Assembly (NCBI RefSeq): GCF_029846235.1
Contig: NZ_JARVWP010000005.1
Coordinates: 62,001 to 126,000 of the forward strand
Direction: 5' to 3'
DNA length: 64,000 nt
DNA from: Bradyrhizobium sp. CER78
Lineage (GTDB): Bacteria; Pseudomonadota; Alphaproteobacteria; Rhizobiales; Xanthobacteraceae
In this document: one piece after another, positions 54,071-63,488 of the stretch
Layout: each line of letters begins with the position of its first letter
How positions within the stretch are numbered: the stretch's first letter is position 1
The notes under the pieces: model-generated
What the model saw: the letters and a program-made list of their open reading frames with translations, nothing else
What the model was told of the DNA's origin: nothing
The model's database searches: none
Program-made: the position numbers and the translations under genes

Positions 54071-54955
54071 TCAGCTCATCAATCCGGCGCGGCCGAAAAA
54101 GCCCTGAGGACGGACAATGAGGACGATCGCCATCAGGGCAAAGATCGAGACCTTGGCCATCTCGGGGGCAAACAGCGAGGTCATGCTGACCACCACACCG
54201 ACCAGGAGGCCCGCCAGTACGGCGCCGCCGATCGACCCCATCCCTCCAACGACCGTCACCACGAACGCCTCGGCGAGAATCGTGCCGCCCATCTCCGGAA
54301 TGACGCCCTGAAGCGGGGCCGCCAACAGGCCGGCGAAGCCCGCAATCGCGGTGCCTATCCCGAACACGATCAACCAGACCCTGGAAACATCGACCCCAAG
54401 AATGCGAACAATCTGGGGATCGCGCGCACCTGCGCGGATGATCAACCCGAAGCTGGTCTTTTCCAGAAACAGCCACAACGCCAGCAGGACGACGGCCGTC
54501 GCGGCTATCACGAACAGACGGTAGAGCGGGAAATAGCCGACACCGATGTCGACGGCGCCCTGCAAAACCTCGGGCGTATCGAAGGGATAGCCGGTCTTGC
54601 CAAAGGCAATGCGCACGCATTCGACCATCACGTAGCTGAGCCCGAAGGTCAGCAACAACGGATAGTCGATACCGCGGCCGTAAAGCGGCCGGATCAGCAC
54701 GCGCTCGACGACAAGGCCGAACAGTCCGATCGCGATCGGCACAGCCACGAGGCAAATCCAGAAATTGCCCCCGATCGAGATCAGATAGAGTCCGACATAG
54801 GCGCCGACCATGTAGAAGGCGCCATGGGCGAAGTTGACGACCGTCAACATCCCGAAGATCAGCGAGAGGCCGATCGCAAACAGCACGTAGATTGCGCCGA
54901 GCGCCAACCCGGCAAACAGCTGCAGCGCAATCAGGTCAAAGCTCAGGCCCGCCAT
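54071..54955 (-). CDS. livH: Branched-chain-amino-acid-type ABC transporter permease LivH
   Basis: 294 residues with about eight membrane segments. GLALGAIYVLFAIGLSLIFGMLTVVNFAHGAFYMVGAY and GIGTAIAGFAGLLAAPLQGV match LivH. It follows the binding-protein gene after 53 bp and forms the pore with LivM. Confidence 0.95.
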   Translation of the reverse strand: MAGLSFDLIALQLFAGLALGAIYVLFAIGLSLIFGMLTVVNFAHGAFYMVGAYVGLYLISIGGNFWICLVAVPIAIGLFGLVVERVLIRPLYGRGIDYPLLLTFGLSYVMVECVRIAFGKTGYPFDTPEVLQGAVDIGVGYFPLYRLFVIAATAVVLLALWLFLEKTSFGLIIRAGARDPQIVRILGVDVSRVWLIVFGIGTAIAGFAGLLAAPLQGVIPEMGGTILAEAFVVTVVGGMGSIGGAVLAGLLVGVVVSMTSLFAPEMAKVSIFALMAIVLIVRPQGFFGRAGLMS

Positions 54956-55008
54956 TTGTCCCCCTCGGCACGACGCGCAGCGCCTTGCAGCGCGCGCCGG
55001 CGCATGGC

Positions 55009-56262
55009 TCAGCTCTTGTGACCGAGCGCCTCGCAGGCGCGCACGTACTTCTCGTTAGGTTCTTCGGTCGACAGGACCTCGAACACGTCGGACTCGTTCT
55101 TCATGTCCTTGGACTTCGACTTGATCACGAGCACCGACTGCACCGACTGGTGATCGCATTTGCGGTAGTATTGCGGTCCCTTGTAGTAGTCGTACTTCAG
55201 GGCTTCCAATGCCGCGACAACCTTGTCGGTCTCGACGCTGCCCGCGCCCTTGACCGCCTCGAGCGCGGTCCGCACGCCGCCATAGCCGAGCGCACCATAA
55301 TCGGTGGGCAACTTGCCGTCATACATCTTGCGGAATGCGTCGTTGAACGCCTTGGTCGAGGCGAACTCGTCTTCAATGCCCCAGTAGAACGAGCAGCCGC
55401 CGACAACGCCTTCGAATGCCTGGGGGCCCGCGGCGACGCGGCTGGCATGCGAGAGCAGTGGCGCAATGATCTGGATCGATTTCTTGATGCCGAAGTCGGT
55501 TGCCTGCTTCAGCGCGATCTGCTGGTCGCGGCCGAAATTGCTGATGCAGAGGATGTCGGGCTTCAGCGCCTGGAGACGGGGCAGCAGGGTCGAGAAATCA
55601 GTCGTCCCGAGCGGATGGCGGATGTCGCCGAGGTTCTCGATGTTGAATTCCTTACCGACCTCGAGGAAGCCGCGAACCATCTCGTGACCATAGGCGTAGT
55701 CCGCCGTGAGGAACGCAACCTTCTTGCCGAACTTGGCGAAGGCATAGCGGCCGACGGCGCCTGAGGTCATGTGCGGGTTCAGCGCTTCGTGGAAGGTGTA
55801 CTTGCTGAAGTCCGCCGCCTCATTGATGGCATCCGACTGGCTGATCGAATTGAAGATGACGCCGCGTTCCTTGGTCACGTTGTTGATCGCGAGCTGAACC
55901 GCCGCCGACAGACTGCCGACGACGAAATTCACCTTCTCCTTCTCGACCAGTTCCAACGTCCGCGTCGCGGCCTCTCCGGGATTGAGCTTGTCGTCGCGCA
56001 CGACGAGTTCGGCCTTGCGGCCGTTGAGGCCGCCGGCGTCATTGAATTGGGCGATGGCCAGCTGACCGGCCCGCACCTGATCCTGGGCCTCAGCGCCATA
56101 CGGTCCAGTCAGAGGAACAGGGAAGCCGATCTTGATCGGCGCTTCCTCGGCCTGCAGCAGATTGATGCGAAACGGCGAGACGGCGAGAGCGGCGCCGGCG
56201 CTTGCCGTCGTCAGCAGACGACGCCGCGATATCGATCCCGCTTTGGTGACCTTCTTCGTCAT
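55009..56262 (-). CDS. ABC transporter substrate-binding protein, Leu/Ile/Val-binding (LivK) family
   Basis: 417 residues from ATG 56262, with GGGGAGGA upstream. A twin-arginine leader (SISRRRLLTTASAGAALAV) suggests Tat export. The mature part has KIGFPVPLTGPYGAEAQDQVRAGQLAI, NDAGGLNGRKAELVVRDDK, the VVGSLSAAVQ hinge and TDYGALGYGGVRTALEAV, i.e. a type I periplasmic fold as in AmiC/LivK and aromatic-acid receptors. It lies 67 bp after the molybdenum hydroxylase large-subunit gene on the same strand, so uptake and first oxidation appear co-expressed. Confidence 0.93.
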   Translation of the reverse strand: MTKKVTKAGSISRRRLLTTASAGAALAVSPFRINLLQAEEAPIKIGFPVPLTGPYGAEAQDQVRAGQLAIAQFNDAGGLNGRKAELVVRDDKLNPGEAATRTLELVEKEKVNFVVGSLSAAVQLAINNVTKERGVIFNSISQSDAINEAADFSKYTFHEALNPHMTSGAVGRYAFAKFGKKVAFLTADYAYGHEMVRGFLEVGKEFNIENLGDIRHPLGTTDFSTLLPRLQALKPDILCISNFGRDQQIALKQATDFGIKKSIQIIAPLLSHASRVAAGPQAFEGVVGGCSFYWGIEDEFASTKAFNDAFRKMYDGKLPTDYGALGYGGVRTALEAVKGAGSVETDKVVAALEALKYDYYKGPQYYRKCDHQSVQSVLVIKSKSKDMKNESDVFEVLSTEEPNEKYVRACEALGHKS

Positions 56263-56329
56263 GACTATCCTCCCCAAGAACTGTCCGTGTTTTGCTTATC
56301 GCCCTGTCTTTGCCCGGAACGTCTCCACC

Positions 56330-58720
56330 TCAGATTCGTCCCAAGGAAGTCAGGATAACCTGAGGCGTGAGCGGAATCTCGGTAATTGTTGCGCCGAACG
56401 GCCGCAGCGCATCATTGACCGCGTTCGCAACCGCAGCTGCCGCACCGGCCGTGCCCGCCTCGCCCGCCCCCTTGGCTCCCAGCTCCGACTCCTGCGTCGG
56501 AGACACCACGTGCCCGATCTCGATGTCCGGCATTTCGCCGGACATCGGGACCAAATAGTCCGCCATGTTGGCGTTGGTCAGCTGACCACGCTCGTCGTAG
56601 ATGCATTTCTCGAACAGCGCCGCGCCGAGCCCCTGCACGACCCCGCCCCGGATCTGCTCGTCGACCAGTTGCGGGTTGATGATGGTGCCGCAATCTTCGA
56701 CAACCCAGTGCTTCAGCAGCGTCACGAACCCGGTCTCGTTATCGACCTCGAGCCACGAGGCCTGAACCCCGTTGGTGAACGCAAAGGGATACTGGCGCGG
56801 CACGAAATGCCGGGTCGCCATCAACTCAGGCCGGATGCCCGGCGGGAGGGTGTCCGGTCGAAAATAGACGATCCGCGCCAGCTCGCTCAGCTCGATCCGC
56901 GACACGCTGTCGGCGGCATTGACGATGCGGTTGTCGACGATATCGAGCCCGGCCGGCGTCGATTGCAGGATGGCCGCCGCGACATCCAGAATGTTCCGGC
57001 GCAGCGCCTTGGCGGCCTGCAACGCGGCTTCGCCTCCGATGCCGGCGCCGCGCGAGGCCCAGGTGCCGCCGCCGTAGGGTGTATTGTCGGTGTCGCCCAG
57101 GGTCACGCGGACCCGGTCCATCGAGACACCAAGCATGCTGCCGACGATCTGGGCCGTCAGCGCCTCCGACCCCTGACCCTGTTCCGTGATGCTGGTCTGG
57201 CAGATCACCGAGCCCTGTGCATCGAGCCGAACCGCAACACCATCCTGCGATGAAATCTTCGCGCCGCCGACGCCGTAAAAGGCGGCACTGGGATTAGTGA
57301 CCTCGATGAAGCTGGCGATTCCGATGCCCCGATAGACGTTCTGGGCTCGCAAGGCTGCCTGCTCGGCACGCAATGCGTCGTAGTCCATCATCTGTAGCAG
57401 CTTGGCCAACGAGGAATGATGCGAAAGCTGCTCGAACTTCATGCCCGAGGGGGATGCACAGGGATAGGCGTCGTCGGCGATCAGGTTGCGCCGGCGGATC
57501 TCGGCGGGATCCATGCCGATCTTGGCCGCGGCAAGGTCAACCAGGCCTTCGGTGACCGAACAGGCAATCGGGTGTCCGACCGCCCGGTACTGGCACATCA
57601 CGTTCTTGTTCTGGAATACGACGCGCGCTCGCGCCCGGTAGTTTGGCGTGACATACGGCCCGCCGACCAGATTGACCACCTGATTGGCCTCGATGGCGCT
57701 GGTGCGCGGATACATCGAATAAGGACCAATCCCCGTCAGATCGTCGATCTCGAAGGCCGTGATCGTACCGTCCGGCCTGACGCAGATCCGTCCCCGGCAT
57801 CGATGATCGCGGGCGTGAATGTCCGTGTTGAAGCTTTCGATACGGTCAGCCACGAATTTGACCGGCCGGCGCAACAGCTTCGATAGCGCGTATGTCGCCA
57901 TTTCGTCGGCATAGATGTGAACCTTGATGCCGAACGAGCCGCCGACATCCTTGCAGACCACCCTGACCTGCGCTTCCCTCAGCCCGAGATGCAGGGCCGC
58001 GATGTTCTGCACCATGTGCGGCGCTTGCGTGCCCTGGTAGATCGTGAGCCGCGCCTCAGCCGCATTCCAGTCGGCAACCACTGCACGCGGTTCAAGTGTC
58101 ACGCCGGTGTGCCGCCCGAATACGAATTCGGCCTCGACGACTTCGGACTCCGACAATGCGTGGTCGACGTCGCCGGCATCGAGTGTCCGTTCAAAGGCAA
58201 GATTGTCGCCGAGCGAGGCGTGAATGACAGGGGTCGCGGGATCGAGCGCAGTACGCATGTCGGTGACCGCCGCAAGCTCCTCGTAATCGACGGCAATATG
58301 CTCCATTGCATCTTCAGCCGCTGCACGGCTGATCGCGACAATCGCCGCGACCGCTTCACCCTGCCAGCAGACCCGGTCGACTGCGATCGCGTGCTGCGGC
58401 GCCGACTTCAATCCCTTCAGATGCGAGAGCACGCCGACCCACGGCGTGATGACAGCCTCGAGCTCCCGACCCGTCACGATGGCAATGACGCCGGACATAC
58501 GCCGCGCCGTGTCGGCGTCGATCGCCGCGATTCTGGCGTGAGCATGAGGCGACCGCAAGAAAACAACATGCGCCATCCGCGGCAATTCCAGGTCGCTGAC
58601 GTATTGTCCGCGCCCTTGCAATAACCTGTCGAGGTTGGGCCGCGGCACCGTCTTGCCGATATAGGAATTCGGGCGATCGAGCACCGAAAGTGTCTCTGCA
58701 GGCGGATGGGTCACTGTCAT
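56330..58720 (-). CDS. Molybdenum hydroxylase large subunit (xanthine dehydrogenase/CoxL family)
   Basis: 796 residues from ATG 58720, overlapping the small-subunit stop by 4 bp. It carries the Mo-pyranopterin signatures GRGQYVSDLELPRMAHVVFLRS, TEQGQGSEALTAQIVG, and the catalytic glutamate in GAKGAGEAGTAG near residue 763. The active-site loop reads CQYRAVGHPIACS, not the AYRCSFR of true CO dehydrogenase, so CO oxidation is unlikely. The family hydroxylates N-heteroaromatics, aldehydes and purines using water-derived oxygen. Confidence 0.93.
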   Translation of the reverse strand: MTVTHPPAETLSVLDRPNSYIGKTVPRPNLDRLLQGRGQYVSDLELPRMAHVVFLRSPHAHARIAAIDADTARRMSGVIAIVTGRELEAVITPWVGVLSHLKGLKSAPQHAIAVDRVCWQGEAVAAIVAISRAAAEDAMEHIAVDYEELAAVTDMRTALDPATPVIHASLGDNLAFERTLDAGDVDHALSESEVVEAEFVFGRHTGVTLEPRAVVADWNAAEARLTIYQGTQAPHMVQNIAALHLGLREAQVRVVCKDVGGSFGIKVHIYADEMATYALSKLLRRPVKFVADRIESFNTDIHARDHRCRGRICVRPDGTITAFEIDDLTGIGPYSMYPRTSAIEANQVVNLVGGPYVTPNYRARARVVFQNKNVMCQYRAVGHPIACSVTEGLVDLAAAKIGMDPAEIRRRNLIADDAYPCASPSGMKFEQLSHHSSLAKLLQMMDYDALRAEQAALRAQNVYRGIGIASFIEVTNPSAAFYGVGGAKISSQDGVAVRLDAQGSVICQTSITEQGQGSEALTAQIVGSMLGVSMDRVRVTLGDTDNTPYGGGTWASRGAGIGGEAALQAAKALRRNILDVAAAILQSTPAGLDIVDNRIVNAADSVSRIELSELARIVYFRPDTLPPGIRPELMATRHFVPRQYPFAFTNGVQASWLEVDNETGFVTLLKHWVVEDCGTIINPQLVDEQIRGGVVQGLGAALFEKCIYDERGQLTNANMADYLVPMSGEMPDIEIGHVVSPTQESELGAKGAGEAGTAGAAAAVANAVNDALRPFGATITEIPLTPQVILTSLGRI

Positions 58721-59202
58721 GTCCCCCGCTCCGCACGCGTCTTGGCTGTCGCCTCCACAGCGTCCACGATCGCCTGATAGCCGGTGCAGCGGCAATAATT
58801 GCCAGAGAGATGCTCGCGGATCGCTTGCCGATCAGGTGCGGGCGAATGCTTCAGCAGATCCTGCGCCGTTATCAGCATCCCCGGCGTGCAGTAACCGCAC
58901 TGCAACGCATTGCGTTCGCGGAATGCCACCTGGAGATCGGCGATTTCTCCGCTGTCGGACACCCCCTCGATGGTCTCGACCAACGCGCCCTGCGCCTGGA
59001 CCGTCAGCATCAGGCAGGATCGAACGATCTCGCCGTCAACCCGGACGGTGCAGGCACCGCAAACGCCGTGCTCGCAACCAACATGCGTTCCGGTCAGCTT
59101 GAGATTCTCTCGGAGAAAATCGGCGAGATTGAGCCGCGGCAGCACAAAGGCATCGATCGGTTCGCCGTTGACCAGAAGCGAGACCGATACCGGAGCGCTC
59201 AC
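58717..59202 (-). CDS. Molybdenum hydroxylase [2Fe-2S] small subunit (CoxS type)
   Basis: 161 residues with all eight cluster ligands: plant-type ferredoxin Cys43, 48, 51 and 63 (GCEHGVCGACTV; SCLML), and helical-domain Cys102, 105, 137 and 139 (QCGYCTPGM; YCRCTGY). It passes electrons from the molybdenum site to FAD. It overlaps the M-subunit gene by 4 bp upstream and the L-subunit gene by 4 bp downstream, giving the order M-S-L. Confidence 0.95.
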   Translation of the reverse strand: MSAPVSVSLLVNGEPIDAFVLPRLNLADFLRENLKLTGTHVGCEHGVCGACTVRVDGEIVRSCLMLTVQAQGALVETIEGVSDSGEIADLQVAFRERNALQCGYCTPGMLITAQDLLKHSPAPDRQAIREHLSGNYCRCTGYQAIVDAVEATAKTRAERGT

Positions 59203-60080
59203 TTGGCCACTCCCATTTCCAGCTCGGGCCGCGCGAGCAAAGCGGCCACGCAGCGTCGGAACAAGACGGTCGCGAGGTGTCGGCGCATGGCCGCGGTAGC
59301 CTGTTGATCCTCCTGCGGGTCGAGTTCGTTGGTCAGCGCTGTCGCAGCTTCCGCCAGCAATCCGGGATTCACGGATGCATTGATCAGCTTGCCAGCAGCG
59401 GCTGCGAGCAGAGGCCGATCGCCAACGGCAAAGAAGCCCAGCCGAAGATCCGAGAACCGGCCAGCAGCAACAACAGCGCGCGCGGCAAGACCAACGACGG
59501 CATAGTCGCCGTGCCGCCGGGCATATTCCTGAAAAAAGAACGTCGAGCCTTGGCCTATGACCGGCACCTCGATCGCGACGAGCAATTCGTCCGGCGATAG
59601 TGCCGTTTCGTAAATTCCTTTGAAAAATTCGGTCGCAGCAATCCGCCGTTCGCCCGTCGGACCGCGAGCAACGATCGTTGCGTCAAGCGCTACGACACAG
59701 GCCGGCAGCTCCGACGCGGGATCGGCGTGAGCGAGGCTACCGCCAATCGTTCCGCGGTTGCGGATTGCGGGATGGGCAACGTGGCTGACGGCATCCCGCA
59801 GCAGCGGAGCGTTCAGCGCAATCTCCGGCGATCTGAGCAAGTCGACATGCCGGGTCAGCGCGCCAACGACGAGGACATCTCCTCTCATGGCAATGCCGCG
59901 CAACTCGGCGAGGCCGCCGATATCGACCAAAATCTCCGGGGATAGAAGCCTCAGGTTCATCGCCGGCATCAGGCTCTGGCCGCCCGACAGAACCTTCGCC
60001 TTGTCGCCATGCACGGCGAGCAACTCCAGCGCATTCACGACGCTGGTCGCGCGGGCGTAGGCGAAAGCCGCAGCTTTCAT
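59199..60080 (-). CDS. Molybdenum hydroxylase FAD-binding medium subunit (CoxM type)
   Basis: 293 residues from ATG 60080 (MKAAAFAYARATSVVNALELL). FAD motifs KVLSGGQSLMPAMNLRL near residue 30 and RNRGTIGGSLAHADPASELPA near 100 are canonical. It is the first gene of the long minus-strand run and is divergent from the LLM monooxygenase gene (60249). The 168-bp shared gap likely holds both promoters; TTTATCGAGTGATTATTT at 60151-60168 is the most AT-rich part. Confidence 0.94.
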   Translation of the reverse strand: MKAAAFAYARATSVVNALELLAVHGDKAKVLSGGQSLMPAMNLRLLSPEILVDIGGLAELRGIAMRGDVLVVGALTRHVDLLRSPEIALNAPLLRDAVSHVAHPAIRNRGTIGGSLAHADPASELPACVVALDATIVARGPTGERRIAATEFFKGIYETALSPDELLVAIEVPVIGQGSTFFFQEYARRHGDYAVVGLAARAVVAAGRFSDLRLGFFAVGDRPLLAAAAGKLINASVNPGLLAEAATALTNELDPQEDQQATAAMRRHLATVLFRRCVAALLARPELEMGVAK

Positions 60081-60248
60081 GTGGGCGTGGCCTCCCGGCC
60101 TAATTTTGGTTTGCCAGATTAGAGGGCCGCCCTGTTCAAAGGTCAAGCTTGTTTATCGAGTGATTATTTGTGCGTCAGGGCTTGTCTTCGCCTTGGGAAG
60201 GCCGCAGGTTCCTTGCCAACTAAAGTTCAACGAGCAGGGAGGCGGATC

Positions 60249-61346
60249 ATGAAGCTCGGGTTCTTTACGATGCCGATCCATCCTCTCGACAAGGACTGGC
60301 GGCAATCGCTGCGGGAGGATCGGGAAGCGTTCCTGCTTGCGGATGAGCTCGGGTTCACGGAGGCGTATGTCGGCGAGCATGTCACCGACAAGGCCGAGAA
60401 CATCACTTCCAGCATCGCGTTCATTGCCTGGCTCGCAGCGGCAACCAAACAGATCAAGCTTGGGACCGGCACGATCAACATGCCGAACACCCATCCGGCG
60501 GCGGTCGCAGCATCTGTCGCCATGCTTGATCACATGCTTGATGGCCGCTTCATATTTGGAATAAGCCCTGGCGGATTGCTGTCCGACGCGGAAATCTTTG
60601 GCAATCTCGACGCTGACCGCAATGCCATGTTCCTCGAGGCAATCAATCAGGTCCTCGACGTCTGGGCCGGCAAGCCACCCTATGATCTGCAGGGCAAGTA
60701 TTGGAATGTATCCGTCAAAAAGACGCTGATCGAGGACATCGGCCAGGGAATTGTCGCGCGCCCGTTGCAAACGCCTCACCCGCCGATCGTTGTGACCGCG
60801 GTCGCGCCATTCTCAAAGGGCGTCACGGAGGCCGCTGCGCGCGGCTGGGATCCGATCTCGGCAAACTTCCTGATGCCCGCCTGGGTGAAGAGTCACTGGC
60901 CCAAATACGTCGAGGGCTGCGAGCGTGTGAACCGGGCAGTCGACCCCGCTAAATGGCGCGTCGCCAAGAGCGTGTTCGTGGCAAAGGACGCCGCAACGGC
61001 GAAGGCCTATGCGACCTCGCCCGACAGCCCCTACGTGTACTATTATCACCAGCTGTTCACGAAGCTGAAGCGCGGCGGCCGGCTCGAGCTGTTCAAGACA
61101 CGGCGGGACCAGCCCGACGCGGAGGTCACGCTGGAGTCGATCTGCGACAAGCTTATCATCTACGGCACACCCGAAAGCGTGGCTGACCAATTGCTAGCGT
61201 TCCAGCAGGAGATCGGCCCCTTCGGAACCTTGCTCTATGCCGGGAAGGACTGGAAGGATCGCGAGCTTGGCCGCCAATCGATGATCCTGATGGCCGAGAA
61301 GGTCTTGCCGCGCATCAATGCCGCCAGCGCCGGCTCATCGACGTGA
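60249..61346 (+). CDS. LLM-class flavin-dependent monooxygenase (luciferase-like)
   Basis: 365 residues from ATG 60249, with AGGGAGG upstream. It has the bacterial-luciferase TIM-barrel pattern: MKLGFFTMPIHP, FTEAYVGEHVTDK, IKLGTGTINMPNTHPAAVAASVAMLDHM, GRFIFGISPGG and the C-terminal YGTPESVADQLLAFQ. These enzymes use reduced FMN from a separate reductase and insert oxygen, for example in RutA (uracil ring opening) and PyrA (pyridine). A flavin reductase gene lies at 62924. Coupled 12 bp upstream of a PuuE-like deacetylase gene. Confidence 0.92.
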   Translation: MKLGFFTMPIHPLDKDWRQSLREDREAFLLADELGFTEAYVGEHVTDKAENITSSIAFIAWLAAATKQIKLGTGTINMPNTHPAAVAASVAMLDHMLDGRFIFGISPGGLLSDAEIFGNLDADRNAMFLEAINQVLDVWAGKPPYDLQGKYWNVSVKKTLIEDIGQGIVARPLQTPHPPIVVTAVAPFSKGVTEAAARGWDPISANFLMPAWVKSHWPKYVEGCERVNRAVDPAKWRVAKSVFVAKDAATAKAYATSPDSPYVYYYHQLFTKLKRGGRLELFKTRRDQPDAEVTLESICDKLIIYGTPESVADQLLAFQQEIGPFGTLLYAGKDWKDRELGRQSMILMAEKVLPRINAASAGSST

Positions 61347-61358
61347 AGGAGTTTCGAC

Positions 61359-62234
61359 GTGGCTTTCACTGATCGTATTCCGTACCAGGCACAGGTCGAC
61401 CGGCCGAAGCTGACGTTACCTAATGGCAAGAAGCTTGCCGTCTGGGTTATCCTCAATGTCGAGGAATGGCGCATCGGGAATCCGATGCCGCGTACTGTGC
61501 TGAGCCCGCCGATGGGCCAGCCGCTGCTGCCCGATGTGCCGAATTGGTCTTGGCATGAATACGGCATGCGTGCCGGCTTCTGGCGGCAGTTCAAGGCACT
61601 CACGGACCGAAAGGTACCAGTGACGCTGGCTGCGAATGCCAACGTCTGCAACAGCTATCCGCGCGTCGCGTCGGCGGCGCTCGAGGCCGGTTTCGAATTC
61701 ATGGGACACGGTTTCGTCCAGGGACCGATGCACAAGGTGGAGAACCAGGCGGATGCAATTAGGCGCGCGGTCGACACCATTGCCGGATTCACCGGAAAGC
61801 CGCCGCGATCATGGGAGAGCCCGGGCCTGACCGAAACCGAAGAAACGCTCGACCTCCTGCGCCTCAATGGAATCGAATACGTAGCCGATTGGGTGATTGA
61901 CGATCTTCCACAGGAGATCGCGACGCCGCACGGAACTGTCACGACAATTCCCTACTCGGTCGAGACCAATGACATTGTCATTCACGCGCTGCAGCACCTT
62001 CCGTCGGAACAGTTCCTGACGCGCTGCACCGACCAGTTCGATCGGCTGTATCTCGAAGGCGCGGAGAATGCCCGTATCATGGCGATTTCGGTGCATCCCT
62101 ACATCACAGGGGTCCCACATCGAATCAAGTACCTTGAAGCCCTGCTCGATTACGTCATCGGCCATGACGGCGTGGCGCTCATGACGGCGAGCGAGATCGG
62201 CGACTGGTATCGGGATCAGATGGCGCCGAGGTAG
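61359..62234 (+). CDS. Polysaccharide-deacetylase-fold hydrolase (PuuE-like)
   Basis: 291 residues from GTG 61359, with AAGGAG 7 nt upstream. NodB-fold features are present (VTLAANANVCNSYP; GFEFMGHGF; FTGKPPRSWESPGLTETEETLDLL), but the first motif reads LNVEEW in place of the catalytic Asp-Asp of chitin deacetylases. This variation is shared by PuuE allantoinase-type enzymes that open cyclic amides without acting on polysaccharides. It has no signal peptide. With the LLM monooxygenase this points to hydrolysis of a C-N bond in a small molecule. The substrate is not established. Confidence 0.88.
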   Translation: MAFTDRIPYQAQVDRPKLTLPNGKKLAVWVILNVEEWRIGNPMPRTVLSPPMGQPLLPDVPNWSWHEYGMRAGFWRQFKALTDRKVPVTLAANANVCNSYPRVASAALEAGFEFMGHGFVQGPMHKVENQADAIRRAVDTIAGFTGKPPRSWESPGLTETEETLDLLRLNGIEYVADWVIDDLPQEIATPHGTVTTIPYSVETNDIVIHALQHLPSEQFLTRCTDQFDRLYLEGAENARIMAISVHPYITGVPHRIKYLEALLDYVIGHDGVALMTASEIGDWYRDQMAPR

Positions 62235-62240
62235 CCCGGC

Positions 62241-62927
62241 TCAGCCGACGACCTTGATCGGCGCCCGCCGTCGATCGGTCGCGCTCTCCGCCATCCGCTC
62301 AAATCCCGCGAGGAAGATGTCCAGCGCGTCACTGATCATCTGCGCCTTGTCCTCGAGAACAGGCGCTTCGTAAATGTATTTGCGTACGCCGTAATAGAAA
62401 ATGCCGCCGTGAAACACCCAGGCCAGCTCCAGTTCGGCAGCGCTGGGCCGGCTCTGTGTCGCGAGGCCGGCATCGTGGCGGCACTCCCTGAGAATGCGGG
62501 TCAGGATCTTGTCCTTGACCATGCCAACATACCAGCGATTGATATCGAGACCCTTCAGGCCTGAGTAAAGGTAGATCCTCAGCCATCTTCGATTGAAGAT
62601 TGCGTCCGTATAAACTTCGTAGAACTCTTGCAACCGCACGCGGAGCGGACGAGATCGATCGGACAGCAATTTCTCCCAACCGATTTCAAGGGGTTCGAGA
62701 TAGACCTTGCGGTAGACCTCCTTGATCAGATCGTCCTTGCTCGGAAAATAGCGGTAAAGCAACGGCTGGGTCACACCGAGTCTGCGAGCGAGGGCACGCG
62801 TGCCGCCGCCAAACCCCTCCTCCGCAAAGAGCTCGGTCGCCTTGGTGACGAATTCACTGCGACGGTCGTCAGCTGATAGTCGCTTCTGCTTGGTACGAAC
62901 TCGCTTGACGGGCATCTTTCGATTCAT
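62241..62927 (-). CDS. TetR-family transcriptional regulator
   Basis: 228 residues. A basic N-terminal tail (RKMPVKRVRTKQKRLSADDRR) precedes the TetR helix-turn-helix (TRALARRLGVTQPLLYRYFPSKDDLIKEVY, about 42-71). The all-helical C-terminal ligand domain is unassigned. Its ATG overlaps the flavin reductase stop by 4 bp, so it is cotranscribed with the reductase and monooxygenase and probably senses a pathway compound. It is convergent with the deacetylase gene (6-bp gap). Confidence 0.93.
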   Translation of the reverse strand: MNRKMPVKRVRTKQKRLSADDRRSEFVTKATELFAEEGFGGGTRALARRLGVTQPLLYRYFPSKDDLIKEVYRKVYLEPLEIGWEKLLSDRSRPLRVRLQEFYEVYTDAIFNRRWLRIYLYSGLKGLDINRWYVGMVKDKILTRILRECRHDAGLATQSRPSAAELELAWVFHGGIFYYGVRKYIYEAPVLEDKAQMISDALDIFLAGFERMAESATDRRRAPIKVVG

Positions 62928-63478
62928 GATGGCTTGTCACCATCGTCAGCCTGGAACCGGCCAAAACCTCCCCGTGAGAACAACAGCGGACTGTTCACGC
63001 TGTAGGCATAGGCTTCCACCGCTCCCAGGAAAATGACGTGATCACCGCCGTAGTAGCGGTTGGCGGCACGGCACTGGAAATTTGCGACCACGTCGGCAAG
63101 CACTGGAGCGTTCCCGAGGCCTGGGGTCCAGCTCACACCCGCGAACTTGTCACCCGACGATTTGGCAAACTGCATCGCCAACGTCTGCTGTGACGCATCG
63201 AGAACATTGACCGTGAAGTGGCTGGCATTCTGGAAGATCGGCAGCCCCTGCGAAAACATCCCCAGGCTCCACAGTACCAGCGGCGGATTGAGCGACACTG
63301 ACGCAAAGGAATTGCAAGTAATTCCGTACGGCCGTCCTTCGGCCGACATTGCGGTGACGATCGTTACACCGGTGGCAAATGTACCGAGCGCATTGCGGAA
63401 GTCACGAGGATCGATCGCCGAACTGTCGCTTGCGAGCTCATTGGCCGGATCCGGTGGATGTTTGGGAGCGTCGGACAT
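62924..63478 (-). CDS. Flavin reductase domain protein (HpaC/RutF type)
   Basis: A 184-residue FMN/FAD reductase of the split-barrel family: DFRNALGTFATGVTIVTA, YGITCNSFASVSLNPPLVLWSLG, ASHFTVNVLDASQ and GDHVIFLGAVEAYAY. It supplies reduced flavin to partner monooxygenases. Two partners are candidates here: the acyl-CoA-dehydrogenase-fold protein encoded 10 bp upstream and the LLM enzyme at 60249. Confidence 0.94.
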   Translation of the reverse strand: MSDAPKHPPDPANELASDSSAIDPRDFRNALGTFATGVTIVTAMSAEGRPYGITCNSFASVSLNPPLVLWSLGMFSQGLPIFQNASHFTVNVLDASQQTLAMQFAKSSGDKFAGVSWTPGLGNAPVLADVVANFQCRAANRYYGGDHVIFLGAVEAYAYSVNSPLLFSRGGFGRFQADDGDKPS

Positions 63479-63488
63479 CCGGCTAGCC

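Noticed and set aside
56330..60080. Aerobic carbon monoxide dehydrogenase (coxMSL)
   Set aside because: The large subunit lacks the AYRCSFR loop of true CO dehydrogenase, and no cox accessory genes are adjacent.
60151..60168. A TetR operator in the divergent gap before the LLM gene
   Set aside because: The AT-rich stretch has only three perfectly paired bases around its centre, which is too weak to call.
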